In this document: piece after piece, positions 49,875-60,331 of the stretch | Position numbering within the stretch: the stretch's first letter is position 1 | Layout of the letters: the number at the start of each line of letters is the position of its first letter | Source of the DNA: Leptolyngbyaceae cyanobacterium HOT.MB2.61 | GTDB taxonomy: Bacteria > Cyanobacteriota > Cyanobacteriia > Leptolyngbyales > Leptolyngbyaceae | DNA: 64,000 bases | Assembly (NCBI GenBank): GCA_023511615.1 | Contig: JAIMBL010000001.1 | Coordinates: 58,988-122,987, forward strand | Reading direction: 5' to 3' | Notes under the pieces: model-generated | The model's input: the letters and a program-made list of their open reading frames with translations, nothing else | What the model was told of the DNA's origin: nothing | Databases searched by the model: none | Position numbers and translations under genes: made by a program

Positions 49875-50342
49875 CTAAAGCTGACGATTCTCGTAGCGCC
49901 CAAATTTTTGCCAGTGTTCATAGGCACTGCGAACCTTGCGGCGTCTGACTGCATCAGCAACATCGGGATTTTTTGAGAGGTAGCTGGCTTCGTTGAACGC
50001 CGGGAATCGTCCTTCGTAGCGGCCAAATTTTAGATAATGATCACAGGCACTACGGATCTTCCTACGCCTGATGGCATCGGCAACATCTGGATAAGCAGTC
50101 AGGTAAAACTGTTCATCCAGGTTGAAGCAGCGGTTGGAATCCCTTTGATCATAGCGGTCATAAGGATCATAGCGGTCATACGGATTGTCGCGATCGCTGT
50201 TGACCCGTCGGCCACATACAATTCTGCCATCCTGTTCTGACTCAACGCAAACTCGCTGTTGCGCGATCGCGGGTATTGAAGAAACAGCCATCATCAGGGC
50301 AGTACTGACAATCAACAGCCCAAGCGATTTAGGAGCTTTCAT
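49875..50342 (-). CDS. Secreted hypothetical protein with two YL...PDVADAxRRRKxRSAxxHxxKFGRYExR repeats
   Basis: Signal peptide MKAPKSLGLLIVSTALMMAVSSIPAIAQ; two approximately 40-aa repeats. Confidence 0.7.
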   Translation of the reverse strand: MKAPKSLGLLIVSTALMMAVSSIPAIAQQRVCVESEQDGRIVCGRRVNSDRDNPYDRYDPYDRYDQRDSNRCFNLDEQFYLTAYPDVADAIRRRKIRSACDHYLKFGRYEGRFPAFNEASYLSKNPDVADAVRRRKVRSAYEHWQKFGRYENRQL

Positions 50343-50656
50343 ACAAATTCCTTTTGTTGTTTCAAATGCTACCAATAAATCTGGTCCTTCTTTCAGGAAA
50401 CCCTATCTTTTCTGGGTAGTGCCCAAATTGTAATGATTTTTGAGTCGTTAATGATGGCTGCTAGCGCCGCTCATCATTACCTTGTTAGGTCTACTCTTTT
50501 CTGTAACCAGATTCAACACGACGATAGAGAGTATCTAAAGTTCCTTCTACCGCTCAAATTAGGGGTTCTTTCTTACCTGCCCATCTTCCCCGCCGTTGCC
50601 TCCTCCCTATCTCCCCATTCCCCATCCCTATCCCAACCAAAGGTCTTTACTCAAGG

Positions 50657-50768
50657 GGCTCTCCTGAGAGTTTGGTGATACGACGCTTGTCACCAAAACA
50701 AAATCAATATTCCGGGGATTTTGTTTTAGATGAAAGAGTCGCATAAGCGACTCTTTCACTGGCAAGCT
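50657..50768. repeat. Two-hairpin repeat element (full copy, inverted relative to 19072)
   Basis: GGCTCTCCTGAGAGTTTGGTGATACGACGCTTGTCACC...GAAAGAGTCGCATAAGCGACTCTTTC (50732-50757). Confidence 0.85.
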
Positions 50769-50792
50769 AGGAGAACCACTCAAGGATCTTCC

Positions 50793-51323
50793 TCACCGCA
50801 ACTTAGCAGGTCTATAGCGTGGGGGCTGAGTGGGCGGTTGAAGCATCTGCACCTGATTTTCTGCTCGCATGGCATTCATTTTCTGGTTCAGTTCACGGAT
50901 GCGCCGGGAGAGGAGGCGAATGATATTAACAGCAATACCGGGGGTTTCATCGATTGCTTCGTAGAGTTGTTGCTGAGTCAGCATTAAACAGTCACAGGGT
51001 TCTATTGTGGTCACGGAGGCAGAGCGGGGTTCGGCATCAAATAGAGACATTTCACCAAAGCAGGCGCCCCGGTCAAGCTGAACGATCTCTTGATTGCCAA
51101 TGTGGACGCGGACTCGGCCTGAAACCACAATGTAGAGCGATCGCCCCTCCTGCCCTTCGGTAAAGATTGTATGATTTGCCGGGAACGAAAGCTCATCCAT
51201 AATTGACGCCAATCGTACCAGGAAGTCGTCCCGCAACTCTTTGAAAATGGGGACGCCTCGGACAAATATCAATCGATCAACACTGGTTAACATAAGCTGG
51301 TTTCGGACATCCTGAGCAACCAC
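50793..51323 (-). CDS. Cyclic nucleotide-binding domain protein without a DNA-binding domain
   Basis: 176 aa; VRGVPIFKELRDDFLVRLASIMDELSFPANHTIFTEGQEGRSLYIVVSGRVRVHIG, GACFGEMSLFDAEPRSASV; likely start at MLTSVDR (51293). Confidence 0.88.
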   Translation of the reverse strand: MVAQDVRNQLMLTSVDRLIFVRGVPIFKELRDDFLVRLASIMDELSFPANHTIFTEGQEGRSLYIVVSGRVRVHIGNQEIVQLDRGACFGEMSLFDAEPRSASVTTIEPCDCLMLTQQQLYEAIDETPGIAVNIIRLLSRRIRELNQKMNAMRAENQVQMLQPPTQPPRYRPAKLR

Positions 51324-51582
51324 CCAGGCTAGCTAAACGATGCACCGCTGACTCGAATTACAGCACTTTTCAGCCGAGTTAGCACACTCCTTAAGGGCCA
51401 GGGGCTAAAACCAATTCTCTATGAGGCTGCTCATAACTCTGACCCCTCCCAACCTCCTCCTGACAAGGGAAAGTGTCACAAGCAGTGGAGTTGATCTACG
51501 CCGCTTTACAGAGGATTGGTATAAGGTGCGATTCAGGCATTGGAAGTAGCTGTATTTTTCAGAATTCCCAGGCTCCATTCCT

Positions 51583-54500
51583 TTAAGTTGGTTCCAATCC
51601 AGGCATGTTTGAAAAATTAATCACATTATTGCCCGGTTTTGGGGAGCGATTAATATTCGTTGAGGAATTTGACGAAAACTCTTTAATAATTTGCTGCACC
51701 TGATCCGCCACCAGTGGGTTGGGATCATTTTTTAACATTGGTAATAGTTTTGCCAGGGCGCGAGGAGAAGCCATTTTCAGGTAAGCCAGCACCGCTTCCC
51801 TGACAAACCCCTTGGGATGACGCAGACAGGCAAGGGTATGCTCTGCTGTCAGGTTCCAGCGGGCTTGCCGGGCCAGGTGAAAGCAACAGGCTAATCCCCA
51901 ATCCGATTGAAAGTGGCGCAGGTCGAGGAGGCGGCGCAGGCGATCGCTGGGTGTCATTGGGTCATAGGGCACGAGTTCCGACAGGCTATGTAGTTTCTCC
52001 CAGTCGGAACGGCGATCCAGCAGACTTAGCAAAGCCCGCTTACTGGGAATATCGAGAGTGTTGTCTAAAATTTCCAAACCTCGTGCCCGGTTGCTGGGAG
52101 AATCCGATTGCAGGTTAAATGCGGCTGCCTTGATTGCACTAATGGGGTAAAGAAATTTCATTAACAGGAATAGACGCTCTTCACTATCCACCCGCATATC
52201 TCCCAGAGCACGCCGCATCAATTCCGCTTCTGCTCCTGTAATTCGTTGGGGCGACAGGTCTATCAACGCAGCATAGATTTGCCCAATAAACATGATTTCC
52301 TGGTCAATCATGCGCTCAACGCCGCTTCTCCCCAGTTGCTCCAGGGTACTTTCAATTCCTGCGTCACGGGGCATTTCCAGTAAGATCCGCAGAATGTTGC
52401 GACGACTGGTACCCCAGGCGGTTGTAAGATGGGAAATCAGGGCGTCCAAGGCTTCCATCGTACCAATCTGCCCGATCGCTTTCCAGGCATGCATTCTCAC
52501 CAGATCAGGCTTATGCACATCCTCGGCCAGGTTGACCAGCATAGGAATGGCCTCATTCTCCAATCGCACCAGGGCCTTCATCGCCGCACTTCGGGTCGAT
52601 TTGTAGTGCAGGCCCCGCAGCAAGGAGGGGTAAAACTCTTCTAAATGGGTAGCGGCGATCGCCTCCAGCAAGGCACAGCGTACCCTCAGTGATTCATCCT
52701 GCAATAGATTGGGAATATAAAGCCGCAAAGCTTGCAGGTAAACAGCTTCTCCCAGCGCCCGGCACCCCATCACCCGTTCCCTTTCCTGTTTATGGGTCAG
52801 CATCAGCCGGAGGGTATTGGTCGCTTCTGCTTTCTGAGTGGGATTACCTCGCCTTAACATGAGGGAAGCCGCCGTTCCCCGCACAATGGGGTCTACCTCT
52901 GATCGCAGGTAGGGGCGCAGCTGGCGAATATCCGGTTCACTGTCGGTTAACCAGACATAGCGCAGCGCAACCGCCAGCACCTCTGGCGATGGAGCCTGGT
53001 CAATCAGACTTTTCACATCATTTAGATAGGCAGGATTCGGAAACGCCAGCATCTCTTCCAGGCTTTTGCGTTGAAGCGGTGGAGAAAGCTTTGCCAGCAT
53101 GGGAGCCAGGACCTCCCCTACATTTTTAGGGTCGAGCTGGCTTAAAAGCTCAATACAAGAACCTTTATGGGCCTCTGTTCCAGGTTGTTCCAGCGCTTCT
53201 ATAACGGCCCGCTTCAATTCCCGCAGATCTACGTCGGTACTGAGTTGCCCCCGTTCGGCACTCATCACCAGCAGTCCTACATACTTAGTTCGCAGTAGCC
53301 AGATAGTGACTCCCCAAACAATCGCCAGAAAAAAGATAGCAGGCAGTAGCCAATTCAATTTGCCCAGGCTCACTAACCCCAACAGTGCCAGGCCCGTCGC
53401 CCCGGTAGACAGAGGCTCAGCCATGCCTCGGACAGTCGATTGAATGCCACTTCTAACTGAATCGGGAATGGGTTGAAACAACACGGGACCGACACTGGCA
53501 AAGAGGGTGTAATGCAACAGTTCATCTAGAAACTTGAGCAACACCAGGCTGGCAAAAAGGGCATTGGGGAGGGAGAACCCCACGATCGCCATTGAGAGTG
53601 CCCCTAAAATACTGATGACCCCTGGCAGTGTCATGGCCGCCGCAAATACCCCGACGCGCTCAATTACCCGACTTGATGCCAACCACTGCATCGCCAGTTC
53701 AAAAATGCCCAGCGTGCCATTAAATAATCCGAGAAAACCAGCGATCGACTCATCCGAGCGTCCCTGCTGCAAGTCACTCAAAAACCGGAAATCAATCAGC
53801 AAAAACAGGACCTGGGCTAGAATAAAAAACGTGAACAGCAACACGACGTAGCTCTGGAGCGGCCCCTGCAAACGTCGATTGAGATAATCGGGCTGGCGTT
53901 CCTCCATCCGACGCCGCAGAAGGTCAGGAAACGCTTGCTGGTAAGCGCGGCTAAGATAGAACAGAATCAGCGCTCCCACCATCATCATCACAAACGCCAG
54001 CAGCACAATCGGTCTTAGCCCAAGCAGAGAAATTAGCGGTTTGAGCGAGAATCCACTGATGACATCCGCCAGCAAAATTCCGCTACTGATCAGGGGAAAG
54101 GTGCGCTTAATCTCCCGAATATTAAAGAGCTGGTTGGCAGTGATGGAGGTGTTCAGATCATTCAGAACATAAATCGCCTCCAGCCAGAGCCGCATCAGAA
54201 ACGTCGTTACCCCAATAACAGGAATTCTCCAATCCCCCAACAGCCAAAATGCGCCATCACTTCCCAACCCCAGCCAAAACAAAAGCAAAGGGGCTGCCAT
54301 CAAGAGTGCCGTAAAAACAATGACTCGCCGTAAAGGCAGTACCCGCTGGAGTTGAGAGTAAAGGAACCCCAGTCCCGACCCAATACCTGCACTGGCAATG
54401 TAAATCCAGGGCAACCCCTCCTCGGCGCTGTAGGCATCCAGAAACAGAGCAACAGTAATAGCTTCCAGCCAGACCAACCCAATGGAGGTGGTGGTATAGA

Positions 54501-54609
54501 AAGCAAGCATCAAAAAAGTACGCTCACTTTCCTCCGTGCGAAGGTTAACCCATCGCAGAAGCTTTTGTCCCAACCTGCTGCTAACAAACCACTGATTTTT
54601 AAGTTCCAT
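51583..54609 (-). CDS. Large membrane protein: multi-TM transporter-like N-terminus (possibly NTT/MFS-like) plus HEAT-repeat C-terminus
   Basis: 1008 aa; about 11-12 predicted TM segments followed by alpha-helical repeats (LLQDESLRVRCALLEAIAATHLEEFYPSLLRGLHYKSTRSAAMKALVRLENEAIPMLVNL). Confidence 0.75.
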   Translation of the reverse strand: MELKNQWFVSSRLGQKLLRWVNLRTEESERTFLMLAFYTTTSIGLVWLEAITVALFLDAYSAEEGLPWIYIASAGIGSGLGFLYSQLQRVLPLRRVIVFTALLMAAPLLLFWLGLGSDGAFWLLGDWRIPVIGVTTFLMRLWLEAIYVLNDLNTSITANQLFNIREIKRTFPLISSGILLADVISGFSLKPLISLLGLRPIVLLAFVMMMVGALILFYLSRAYQQAFPDLLRRRMEERQPDYLNRRLQGPLQSYVVLLFTFFILAQVLFLLIDFRFLSDLQQGRSDESIAGFLGLFNGTLGIFELAMQWLASSRVIERVGVFAAAMTLPGVISILGALSMAIVGFSLPNALFASLVLLKFLDELLHYTLFASVGPVLFQPIPDSVRSGIQSTVRGMAEPLSTGATGLALLGLVSLGKLNWLLPAIFFLAIVWGVTIWLLRTKYVGLLVMSAERGQLSTDVDLRELKRAVIEALEQPGTEAHKGSCIELLSQLDPKNVGEVLAPMLAKLSPPLQRKSLEEMLAFPNPAYLNDVKSLIDQAPSPEVLAVALRYVWLTDSEPDIRQLRPYLRSEVDPIVRGTAASLMLRRGNPTQKAEATNTLRLMLTHKQERERVMGCRALGEAVYLQALRLYIPNLLQDESLRVRCALLEAIAATHLEEFYPSLLRGLHYKSTRSAAMKALVRLENEAIPMLVNLAEDVHKPDLVRMHAWKAIGQIGTMEALDALISHLTTAWGTSRRNILRILLEMPRDAGIESTLEQLGRSGVERMIDQEIMFIGQIYAALIDLSPQRITGAEAELMRRALGDMRVDSEERLFLLMKFLYPISAIKAAAFNLQSDSPSNRARGLEILDNTLDIPSKRALLSLLDRRSDWEKLHSLSELVPYDPMTPSDRLRRLLDLRHFQSDWGLACCFHLARQARWNLTAEHTLACLRHPKGFVREAVLAYLKMASPRALAKLLPMLKNDPNPLVADQVQQIIKEFSSNSSTNINRSPKPGNNVINFSNMPGLEPT

Positions 54610-54647
54610 TCAGCGTCTGCCTGTCGCGAAGCCCACTACCGACTGCC

Positions 54648-55190
54648 CTACTTCTTCGGAGCTAGCAGCATCATCATATTGCGTCCTTCTTTCTTGGGAG
54701 CCTGCTGCACCTCAGCCACTTCCTGAAGGTCTTCCGCCATTCTCTTGAGGAGTTCTTCAGCAATATCGCTGTGCTGAATCTCTCGCCCACGGAACATGAT
54801 CGTGGCTTTAACCTTGTCACCGTCTTTCAGAAAACGCTTAGCCTGATTGATCCGCACGTTATAGTCATGCTCTTCAATCTTGTAGCGCATCTTGACTTCT
54901 TTAACGTCAACGGTATGTTGCTTCTTCTTGGCTTCCCGTGCCTTTTTTTCCTGTTCAAATTTGAATTTGCCGTAGTCCATAATCCGGCAAACGGGCGGAT
55001 CTGCCTTATCGCTCACCAGAACCAGGTCCAGTTCTCGCTCTTCCGCAATCTGTACAGCTTCCCGGGGAGACATAATCCCCAACTGGCTACCATCTGCGTC
55101 AATAACTCGAATTTTGGGAAATCGAATGCGTTCGTTGATTGTCGGTAAATCGCGGTTGGGTCTTCTTTCAGTTCTTTCGATTGGAGGCAT
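54648..55190 (-). CDS. infC: Translation initiation factor IF-3
   Basis: [65 protein letters not shown]. Confidence 0.97.
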   Translation of the reverse strand: MPPIERTERRPNRDLPTINERIRFPKIRVIDADGSQLGIMSPREAVQIAEERELDLVLVSDKADPPVCRIMDYGKFKFEQEKKAREAKKKQHTVDVKEVKMRYKIEEHDYNVRINQAKRFLKDGDKVKATIMFRGREIQHSDIAEELLKRMAEDLQEVAEVQQAPKKEGRNMMMLLAPKK

Positions 55191-55598
55191 TGGCAAGATT
55201 AACAAAATTAACGATTGACAACTGATGGTCAGTCTGAACAATGGCTAGCAGCGGGGATTAAATCATCGTGGCTAAGCGGGACTGGGGCGTCGTCAAACTT
55301 CAGAGAACGATAGAAACAGAAACCTATTGAAAGGTTTAGTGTTGTATCTGTCATTCTACTCAGAATGCCCAGATTTCTCCCGTTTGTTTACCTAAAATTA
55401 CGGGTTTGCTCTGGGAAAGGTTACAAGGATACATGGTGAGAGAGGGATGAGTTCTGAGTTCTGAGTTCTGAGTGGCAATATCTCCTCCTTAGCCCCTGTC
55501 TCCCATTCCCTGCTTCCTGGTTTCCAATTTCTGACTTCCCTGGAGAGGTTGCTGAATTCTCCCAGTGTATAGGCCCCTTCTCTGAAATTTAATGAAAT

Positions 55599-57326
55599 TT
55601 AATATTTTCGCTCCTGGGGTTGAAAGCGGGTAATTGTAACGGGTTTATAACGAATATCGATCCCAGCAGGAGAGTAGTAAGCAAGGGTGTGTTTGAGAAA
55701 GTTCCCATCATCGCGGTTGGGAAAGTCTTCACGGGCGTGGGAACCTCGACTTTCCTGGCGGTTGAGGGCTGAGGTGAGAATGATTTCGCCGACAATCATG
55801 AGGCTACGAAGTTCCAGCGCTTCGATAATTTCGGTGTTCCAGAGAGAGCCTTTGTCGTCCAGACGAATCTGGTTGTACTGTTGCTGAAGTTCCTTGAGTC
55901 GGGTAATGCCTTCGCGCATGATGCTTTCGCTGCGGAAGACGCCACAGTATTCGGTCATGCAGTCCTGGTAAGCCTGCCGCAATTGGGCAATGCGAAGGGG
56001 GCCATCCTGGTCAAGCAAGGATTGAATCTGCCTGCGGGTTTCATCAAGATAGGGGGATTCGTTGATCGCGGGCAGTTTCCGATTTCGCACATAGCGGGCG
56101 ATCGCAGCCCCCGTGCGTTTGCCGTACACCACACACTCCAACAGGGAGTTGCTTCCCAATCGATTTGCCCCATGAACGGACACACAGGCCGCTTCTCCAG
56201 CCGCAAAAAAGCCTTCTACAAGGTCATCGGCACTGCTCCGCACCTGTCCGTCCACATTGACTGGAATCCCTCCCATGGAGTAATGCACCGTCGGGCGAAC
56301 CGGGATTGGTTCACGAATGGCATCCACCCCAACCAGACGATGGGCTTCTTCCCAGCAGAAGGGAACCCGGCTCATGATCTTTTCCTTCCCCATGTGGCGC
56401 AGGTCCAAATGAACAAAGGGACCCCCTGCACTGCCATCGGGATGAATCCCCCGTCCAGCACGAATTTCGCAGGTAATGGCACGGGAGGTAATATCACGGG
56501 GAGCTAATTCCATGCGACTGGGGGCATAGTCCTCCATAAACCGCCGCCCCTCACTGTTAATCAGGTAGGCTCCTTCCCCACGAACTGCTTCGGAGATCAG
56601 CACACCCACAGGGTACAGCCCAGTCGGGTGAAACTGGACAAACTCCATGTCCTCCAGCGGAAGCCCGGCTAGCGCGGTCATTGAAAGCCCATCTCCAGTT
56701 GAGGCGAAATCGTTGGAGGTAGTGTTATAAACGCGCCCGTAACCGCCAGTGGCAAACATGACTGCTTTCGCCCGCACTACAGCCAGGTGTCCGTCCAAAA
56801 TGCGGTACATTACCACCCCTTTTACCTGCCTCTCTTCCAGGATCAAGCGCTGGACGTACCATTCGTCGTAGATGGTGACCCCGTAGCGCCTCAGGTTAGA
56901 CACTAGCTCGTGCAGGATGGCGTGCCCAGTTTTATCGGCAGCGTAGCAGGTACGGTTGTGGGAGTGTCCCCCAAATGCTCGCTGGGCAATACGCCCATCC
57001 GGTAATCGGGAGAACAGAACCCCCATGTGTTCCAGATCGATGACGACATCAGGCGCTTCCTGGGTCAAAATTTCGACCGCATCCTGATCTGCGAGATAGT
57101 CGGAACCTTTAACGGTATCGAAGGCATGGGCTTCCCAACTATCTGTGGCATCCACGTTCTTGAGGGTTGCGGCAATGCCTCCCTGGGCTGCGACTGAGTG
57201 AGAGCGAATGGGGTGGGTTTTGGCAACCAGGGCAACACTCAGTCCGGGATCGCTCTGGGCAATCTCTAATGCTGCACGAGATCCTGCAAGTCCACCACCC
57301 ACAATGATGACATCGTGATCGATCAT
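55599..57326 (-). CDS. sdhA: Succinate dehydrogenase / fumarate reductase flavoprotein subunit
   Basis: 575 aa; [74 protein letters not shown]. Confidence 0.93.
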   Translation of the reverse strand: MIDHDVIIVGGGLAGSRAALEIAQSDPGLSVALVAKTHPIRSHSVAAQGGIAATLKNVDATDSWEAHAFDTVKGSDYLADQDAVEILTQEAPDVVIDLEHMGVLFSRLPDGRIAQRAFGGHSHNRTCYAADKTGHAILHELVSNLRRYGVTIYDEWYVQRLILEERQVKGVVMYRILDGHLAVVRAKAVMFATGGYGRVYNTTSNDFASTGDGLSMTALAGLPLEDMEFVQFHPTGLYPVGVLISEAVRGEGAYLINSEGRRFMEDYAPSRMELAPRDITSRAITCEIRAGRGIHPDGSAGGPFVHLDLRHMGKEKIMSRVPFCWEEAHRLVGVDAIREPIPVRPTVHYSMGGIPVNVDGQVRSSADDLVEGFFAAGEAACVSVHGANRLGSNSLLECVVYGKRTGAAIARYVRNRKLPAINESPYLDETRRQIQSLLDQDGPLRIAQLRQAYQDCMTEYCGVFRSESIMREGITRLKELQQQYNQIRLDDKGSLWNTEIIEALELRSLMIVGEIILTSALNRQESRGSHAREDFPNRDDGNFLKHTLAYYSPAGIDIRYKPVTITRFQPQERKY

Positions 57327-57423
57327 GATGAGGAGAGAAGATAAGGCTTTTGGTCAGCAGGGTTTATGCCACCGCTAACTCATCCTAACAGTGGTTTTAT
57401 CTTGCAGGGGTCTCGTTTTTGCT

Positions 57424-57530
57424 AGTGTTCCGTCAGGAAAATTTTGACTGGTCGCAGACCTTCAAAATTCAACCTCCATCAACTCCCTGGGCATTCGCTA
57501 CCCGTCAAATTTGATTTGACAGAGTACTAG
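57424..57530 (+). repeat. MITE-like element of the GTGTTCCGTCAGGAAAATTTTGAC family
   Basis: C-TA-GTGTTCCGTCAGGAAAATTTTGACTGG...CAAATTTGATTTGACAGAGTAC-TA-G; matches 30092-30200. Confidence 0.88.
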
Positions 57531-57844
57531 CCTGCCGCTTGAGCAGGTCGCTGAGAAGATACGTTGGATGAAGAAGACGCGTTAGACTTACTGGAAGCGG
57601 AGTCTACAGCTGCAAGCTCGATGTGGTTAAGTAACGTTGTCACAAAGGCGAATAATAAAAACGGTAATGTTAAAACCAGAATCAGCCCAACCGTTGCCAG
57701 AGCGTAAATAGGGCGACTGGCACCCATCAGCGCCATTGAAGATGCCAGGCTTAAGAAAATGACAATTAGCCAAACAATGATCTGACCATAAATATCACCA
57801 AAAGTTAAGGTGCAAACTAACCGATATCTCGATATGTTGCTCAT
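57527..57844 (-). CDS. Small hypothetical membrane protein
   Basis: 105 aa with hydrophobic segments and Ser-rich tail; stop TAG lies in the repeat end. Confidence 0.6.
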   Translation of the reverse strand: MSNISRYRLVCTLTFGDIYGQIIVWLIVIFLSLASSMALMGASRPIYALATVGLILVLTLPFLLFAFVTTLLNHIELAAVDSASSKSNASSSSNVSSQRPAQAAG

Positions 57845-58014
57845 AATCTGCCTCTAATGGTTCGCTGTAAATTTGTAATGTAAGGCTTTAGATGGCTGGA
57901 TGGCTATTTCTAAATCTTTTTGAAACGTTTGTTACTCAGCTTTACAGTCAAGTTTTTGATTTGCTCGGAGCATGTCTTCGTTAAGATTTATATTCATTCC
58001 CATCCCTCATTCCT

Positions 58015-58803
58015 ATGGCAGCCTTACCTCCCTTTTTGCTAGTACTTGACATCAGCGCACTGATGGCTGGGAGCAGACGAGAATGGCAGGAATTTTCTCG
58101 CGTTGGTAGTTGTTTTGTGCCTGAAGCCGTGCTGGAGGAGATGCGGTTTTTGTGCGATCGCGCTGTGGAATCGAGTCACGAGCAAACCGCCAGGGAATTT
58201 TTCCGGTTTTTTCCAGAAAGTGGTTGGCGAATGACGGGACTGGTTGAATCCCACCCAGTGCTTCAACCACCGGAAGGACATGCCCTCAGCAAAAAGGCGA
58301 GGCTTGCCCTGACGGTGGCTCAAGCCGCCTATAGTTTGGCGCGCAATCGTTCGGATGCGCTGGTAATTCTGGTTGCGAATGACCTGGGCCTGATGCAGCG
58401 ACTGAGATCGCTTGATGTTCATAATCTGTGTGCGATTCCGTTAATGGCGCTGGTGCAGTGGAGCCGAACTGAACGCAAACCGCCCGTAGTTGTCCATCAG
58501 CTACAGGCCATGCGATTTCCGGTCGGAGCTGCTGCCCCAACCTCAAGCAGAGTGACCAGAGCAACCCCCCCAGGTCGAACTGCCACTCCTCCGTCCAGGT
58601 CAGTACCTGCGCGCCGTTCCCCGCAGAAGCCTTTTCGAGTACCGTTTGTCAAGATTTTTTTCAATTTGCTGACCCTGGGCATTGTGGCGATCGCAACCCT
58701 GGTCGTTTGGCGTGTCCTTCACCCACCCAGTTTTGCCCAGTTTTGGCAACAGTTGCCCTTCACTGAATCCTCTTCCTCTAAAACAAATCCTGCCGGGAAG
58801 TGA
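58015..58803 (+). CDS. PIN-domain-like protein with C-terminal TM segment
   Basis: 262 aa; LLVLDISALMAG...FVPEAVLEEM...ALVILVANDLGLMQRLRSLDVHNL. Confidence 0.7.
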   Translation: MAALPPFLLVLDISALMAGSRREWQEFSRVGSCFVPEAVLEEMRFLCDRAVESSHEQTAREFFRFFPESGWRMTGLVESHPVLQPPEGHALSKKARLALTVAQAAYSLARNRSDALVILVANDLGLMQRLRSLDVHNLCAIPLMALVQWSRTERKPPVVVHQLQAMRFPVGAAAPTSSRVTRATPPGRTATPPSRSVPARRSPQKPFRVPFVKIFFNLLTLGIVAIATLVVWRVLHPPSFAQFWQQLPFTESSSSKTNPAGK

Positions 58804-58849
58804 ATGGGGAGTTATTAGTAGTAAAGAGAGGAGAGAGGTGAGTTAGGTT

Positions 58850-58901
58850 CTCCCGGCTTGCCGGTGGAAGAGTAGCTTATCACCAAACTCTCAGGATAGC
58901 C
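58850..58901. repeat. Deleted copy of the two-hairpin repeat
   Basis: GGCTTGCCGGTGGAAGAGTAGCTTATCACCAAACTCTCAGGATAG joins the left arm of hairpin 1 to the right arm of hairpin 2. Confidence 0.8.
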
Positions 58902-58997
58902 GTGAGTTGTTGGTTGTTAGTTGTTAGAAACTCTGATTCCTTCAATCCCCTTTCAGGATTGCCATAAAAAAATCGACCAACTCTTTGTCTTTGAGGA

Positions 58998-59522
58998 ATG
59001 TTCATGACAATGAAACCTGTACGGCTGACGGATTCGCTGTGTAACAGAGTAAATTCGCCTTTGAATCAGAGACAGTGGGGGGATTACTGTTCTGCTTTAG
59101 TTTTGGTGGGAATTTTGTCACTGGGTTTTAGTCTTGCCCCGCTTTCCAGTGTCAATGCTTCCGAGCTACCAATAATCTCACCAATGGCAATGACAGACGT
59201 TCATTTCGCCCAGATTGCTGGGAATAGTTCTGCTCAGCTTCCCCCGGCCATTGCCAATACATTGCGGCAGGATCTTAGTAAACGGACAGGGTTTCCCGTA
59301 GGCAAGTTGCGAGTTGTTGAATCCACGCGCAGAACCTGGCCCAATGGTTGCCTGGGTTTGCCGAAACCCAATGAATTCTGTACTCAGATGATGATCGAAG
59401 GGTGGCGAGTGGTGTTATCAGATGGCAGTCGCCGCTGGGTTTACCGCACAGATTCACGGGGGAGAACCTATCGACTGGAAATGGGCGATAATTGCTCTAG
59501 TAGTCTGCTAAGCAGATTTTGA
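58998..59522 (+). CDS. Secreted hypothetical protein
   Basis: 174 aa; signal-peptide-like N-terminus; RTWPNGCLGLPKPNEFCTQMMIEGWRVVLSDGSRRWVYRTDSRGRTYRLE. Confidence 0.7.
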   Translation: MFMTMKPVRLTDSLCNRVNSPLNQRQWGDYCSALVLVGILSLGFSLAPLSSVNASELPIISPMAMTDVHFAQIAGNSSAQLPPAIANTLRQDLSKRTGFPVGKLRVVESTRRTWPNGCLGLPKPNEFCTQMMIEGWRVVLSDGSRRWVYRTDSRGRTYRLEMGDNCSSSLLSRF

Positions 59523-59723
59523 AAGGTTTGCAACCCTGCAAAGCGCCGCAAATTGTTTTTTCGGAGTTTAGACACCAGGCAAAGTTCCCTGGATGAGCTA
59601 TTGGTCTACTAAGATGCATTCAGGATTTTAGATAAATCAATGACAGAATTTGGGAATGGTCCTGACTTATATTTCTGGTTCAATCACACTAACTTTTCTC
59701 TCCCCTAGTGCCAGTCTCCTGCT

Positions 59724-60320
59724 ATGATTGCTTTTTCCGGAAAAGCCTACCTTTCAACTGTAGAATTTCCTGGCCCTCAACTTCTGTCAACGCCCATGCA
59801 CCAGTTGAATATGGCTAAGTTTTTTTATTACTTTGCCTATGGCTCTTGCATGTGCCCGGTTGACCTGAAGCGGACCCTGGGGGAAAGTACCCATGCTTAT
59901 GTGATTGGGCCTGCGCTGCTAAAAGGCTATCGGCTGGGGTTTTACCAGAGATCGCAGCGACGTAACTGTGGCGTTTTAGATATAGTGAAGGACCCCCATT
60001 CCTATGTAGAGGGGGTTTTGTATCAGTTGCCTTGGCGGTTGAGCGATCGCCTGGATGAACGCGAAGAAGTTCCGAGTGGCGGCTACCGCCATGAAATGGT
60101 TGAAATTCATCGGGATAAGCGAGTCTACCGCAATGTACGCACCTATGTAGTTGTCAACAAGCTGAAGGAAGAATTGGCTCCCAACGACTGGTATTTCAAT
60201 GTGGTGCTGCGCGGTGCGGTAACCTGTGGCCTATCGGAACAATATTGCTGGAAGCTGTTCCATCACATGCACCAGCTTCAGCAGCGTCAGAAACAACAGC
60301 AACCTCTTCGTTCCGCCTGA
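59724..60320 (+). CDS. Gamma-glutamylcyclotransferase-like protein
   Basis: 198 aa; FFYYFAYGSCMCPVDLKRTLG, GVLYQLPWRLSDRLDEREEV. Confidence 0.85.
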   Translation: MIAFSGKAYLSTVEFPGPQLLSTPMHQLNMAKFFYYFAYGSCMCPVDLKRTLGESTHAYVIGPALLKGYRLGFYQRSQRRNCGVLDIVKDPHSYVEGVLYQLPWRLSDRLDEREEVPSGGYRHEMVEIHRDKRVYRNVRTYVVVNKLKEELAPNDWYFNVVLRGAVTCGLSEQYCWKLFHHMHQLQQRQKQQQPLRSA

Positions 60321-60331
60321 TTGAAATAAAA

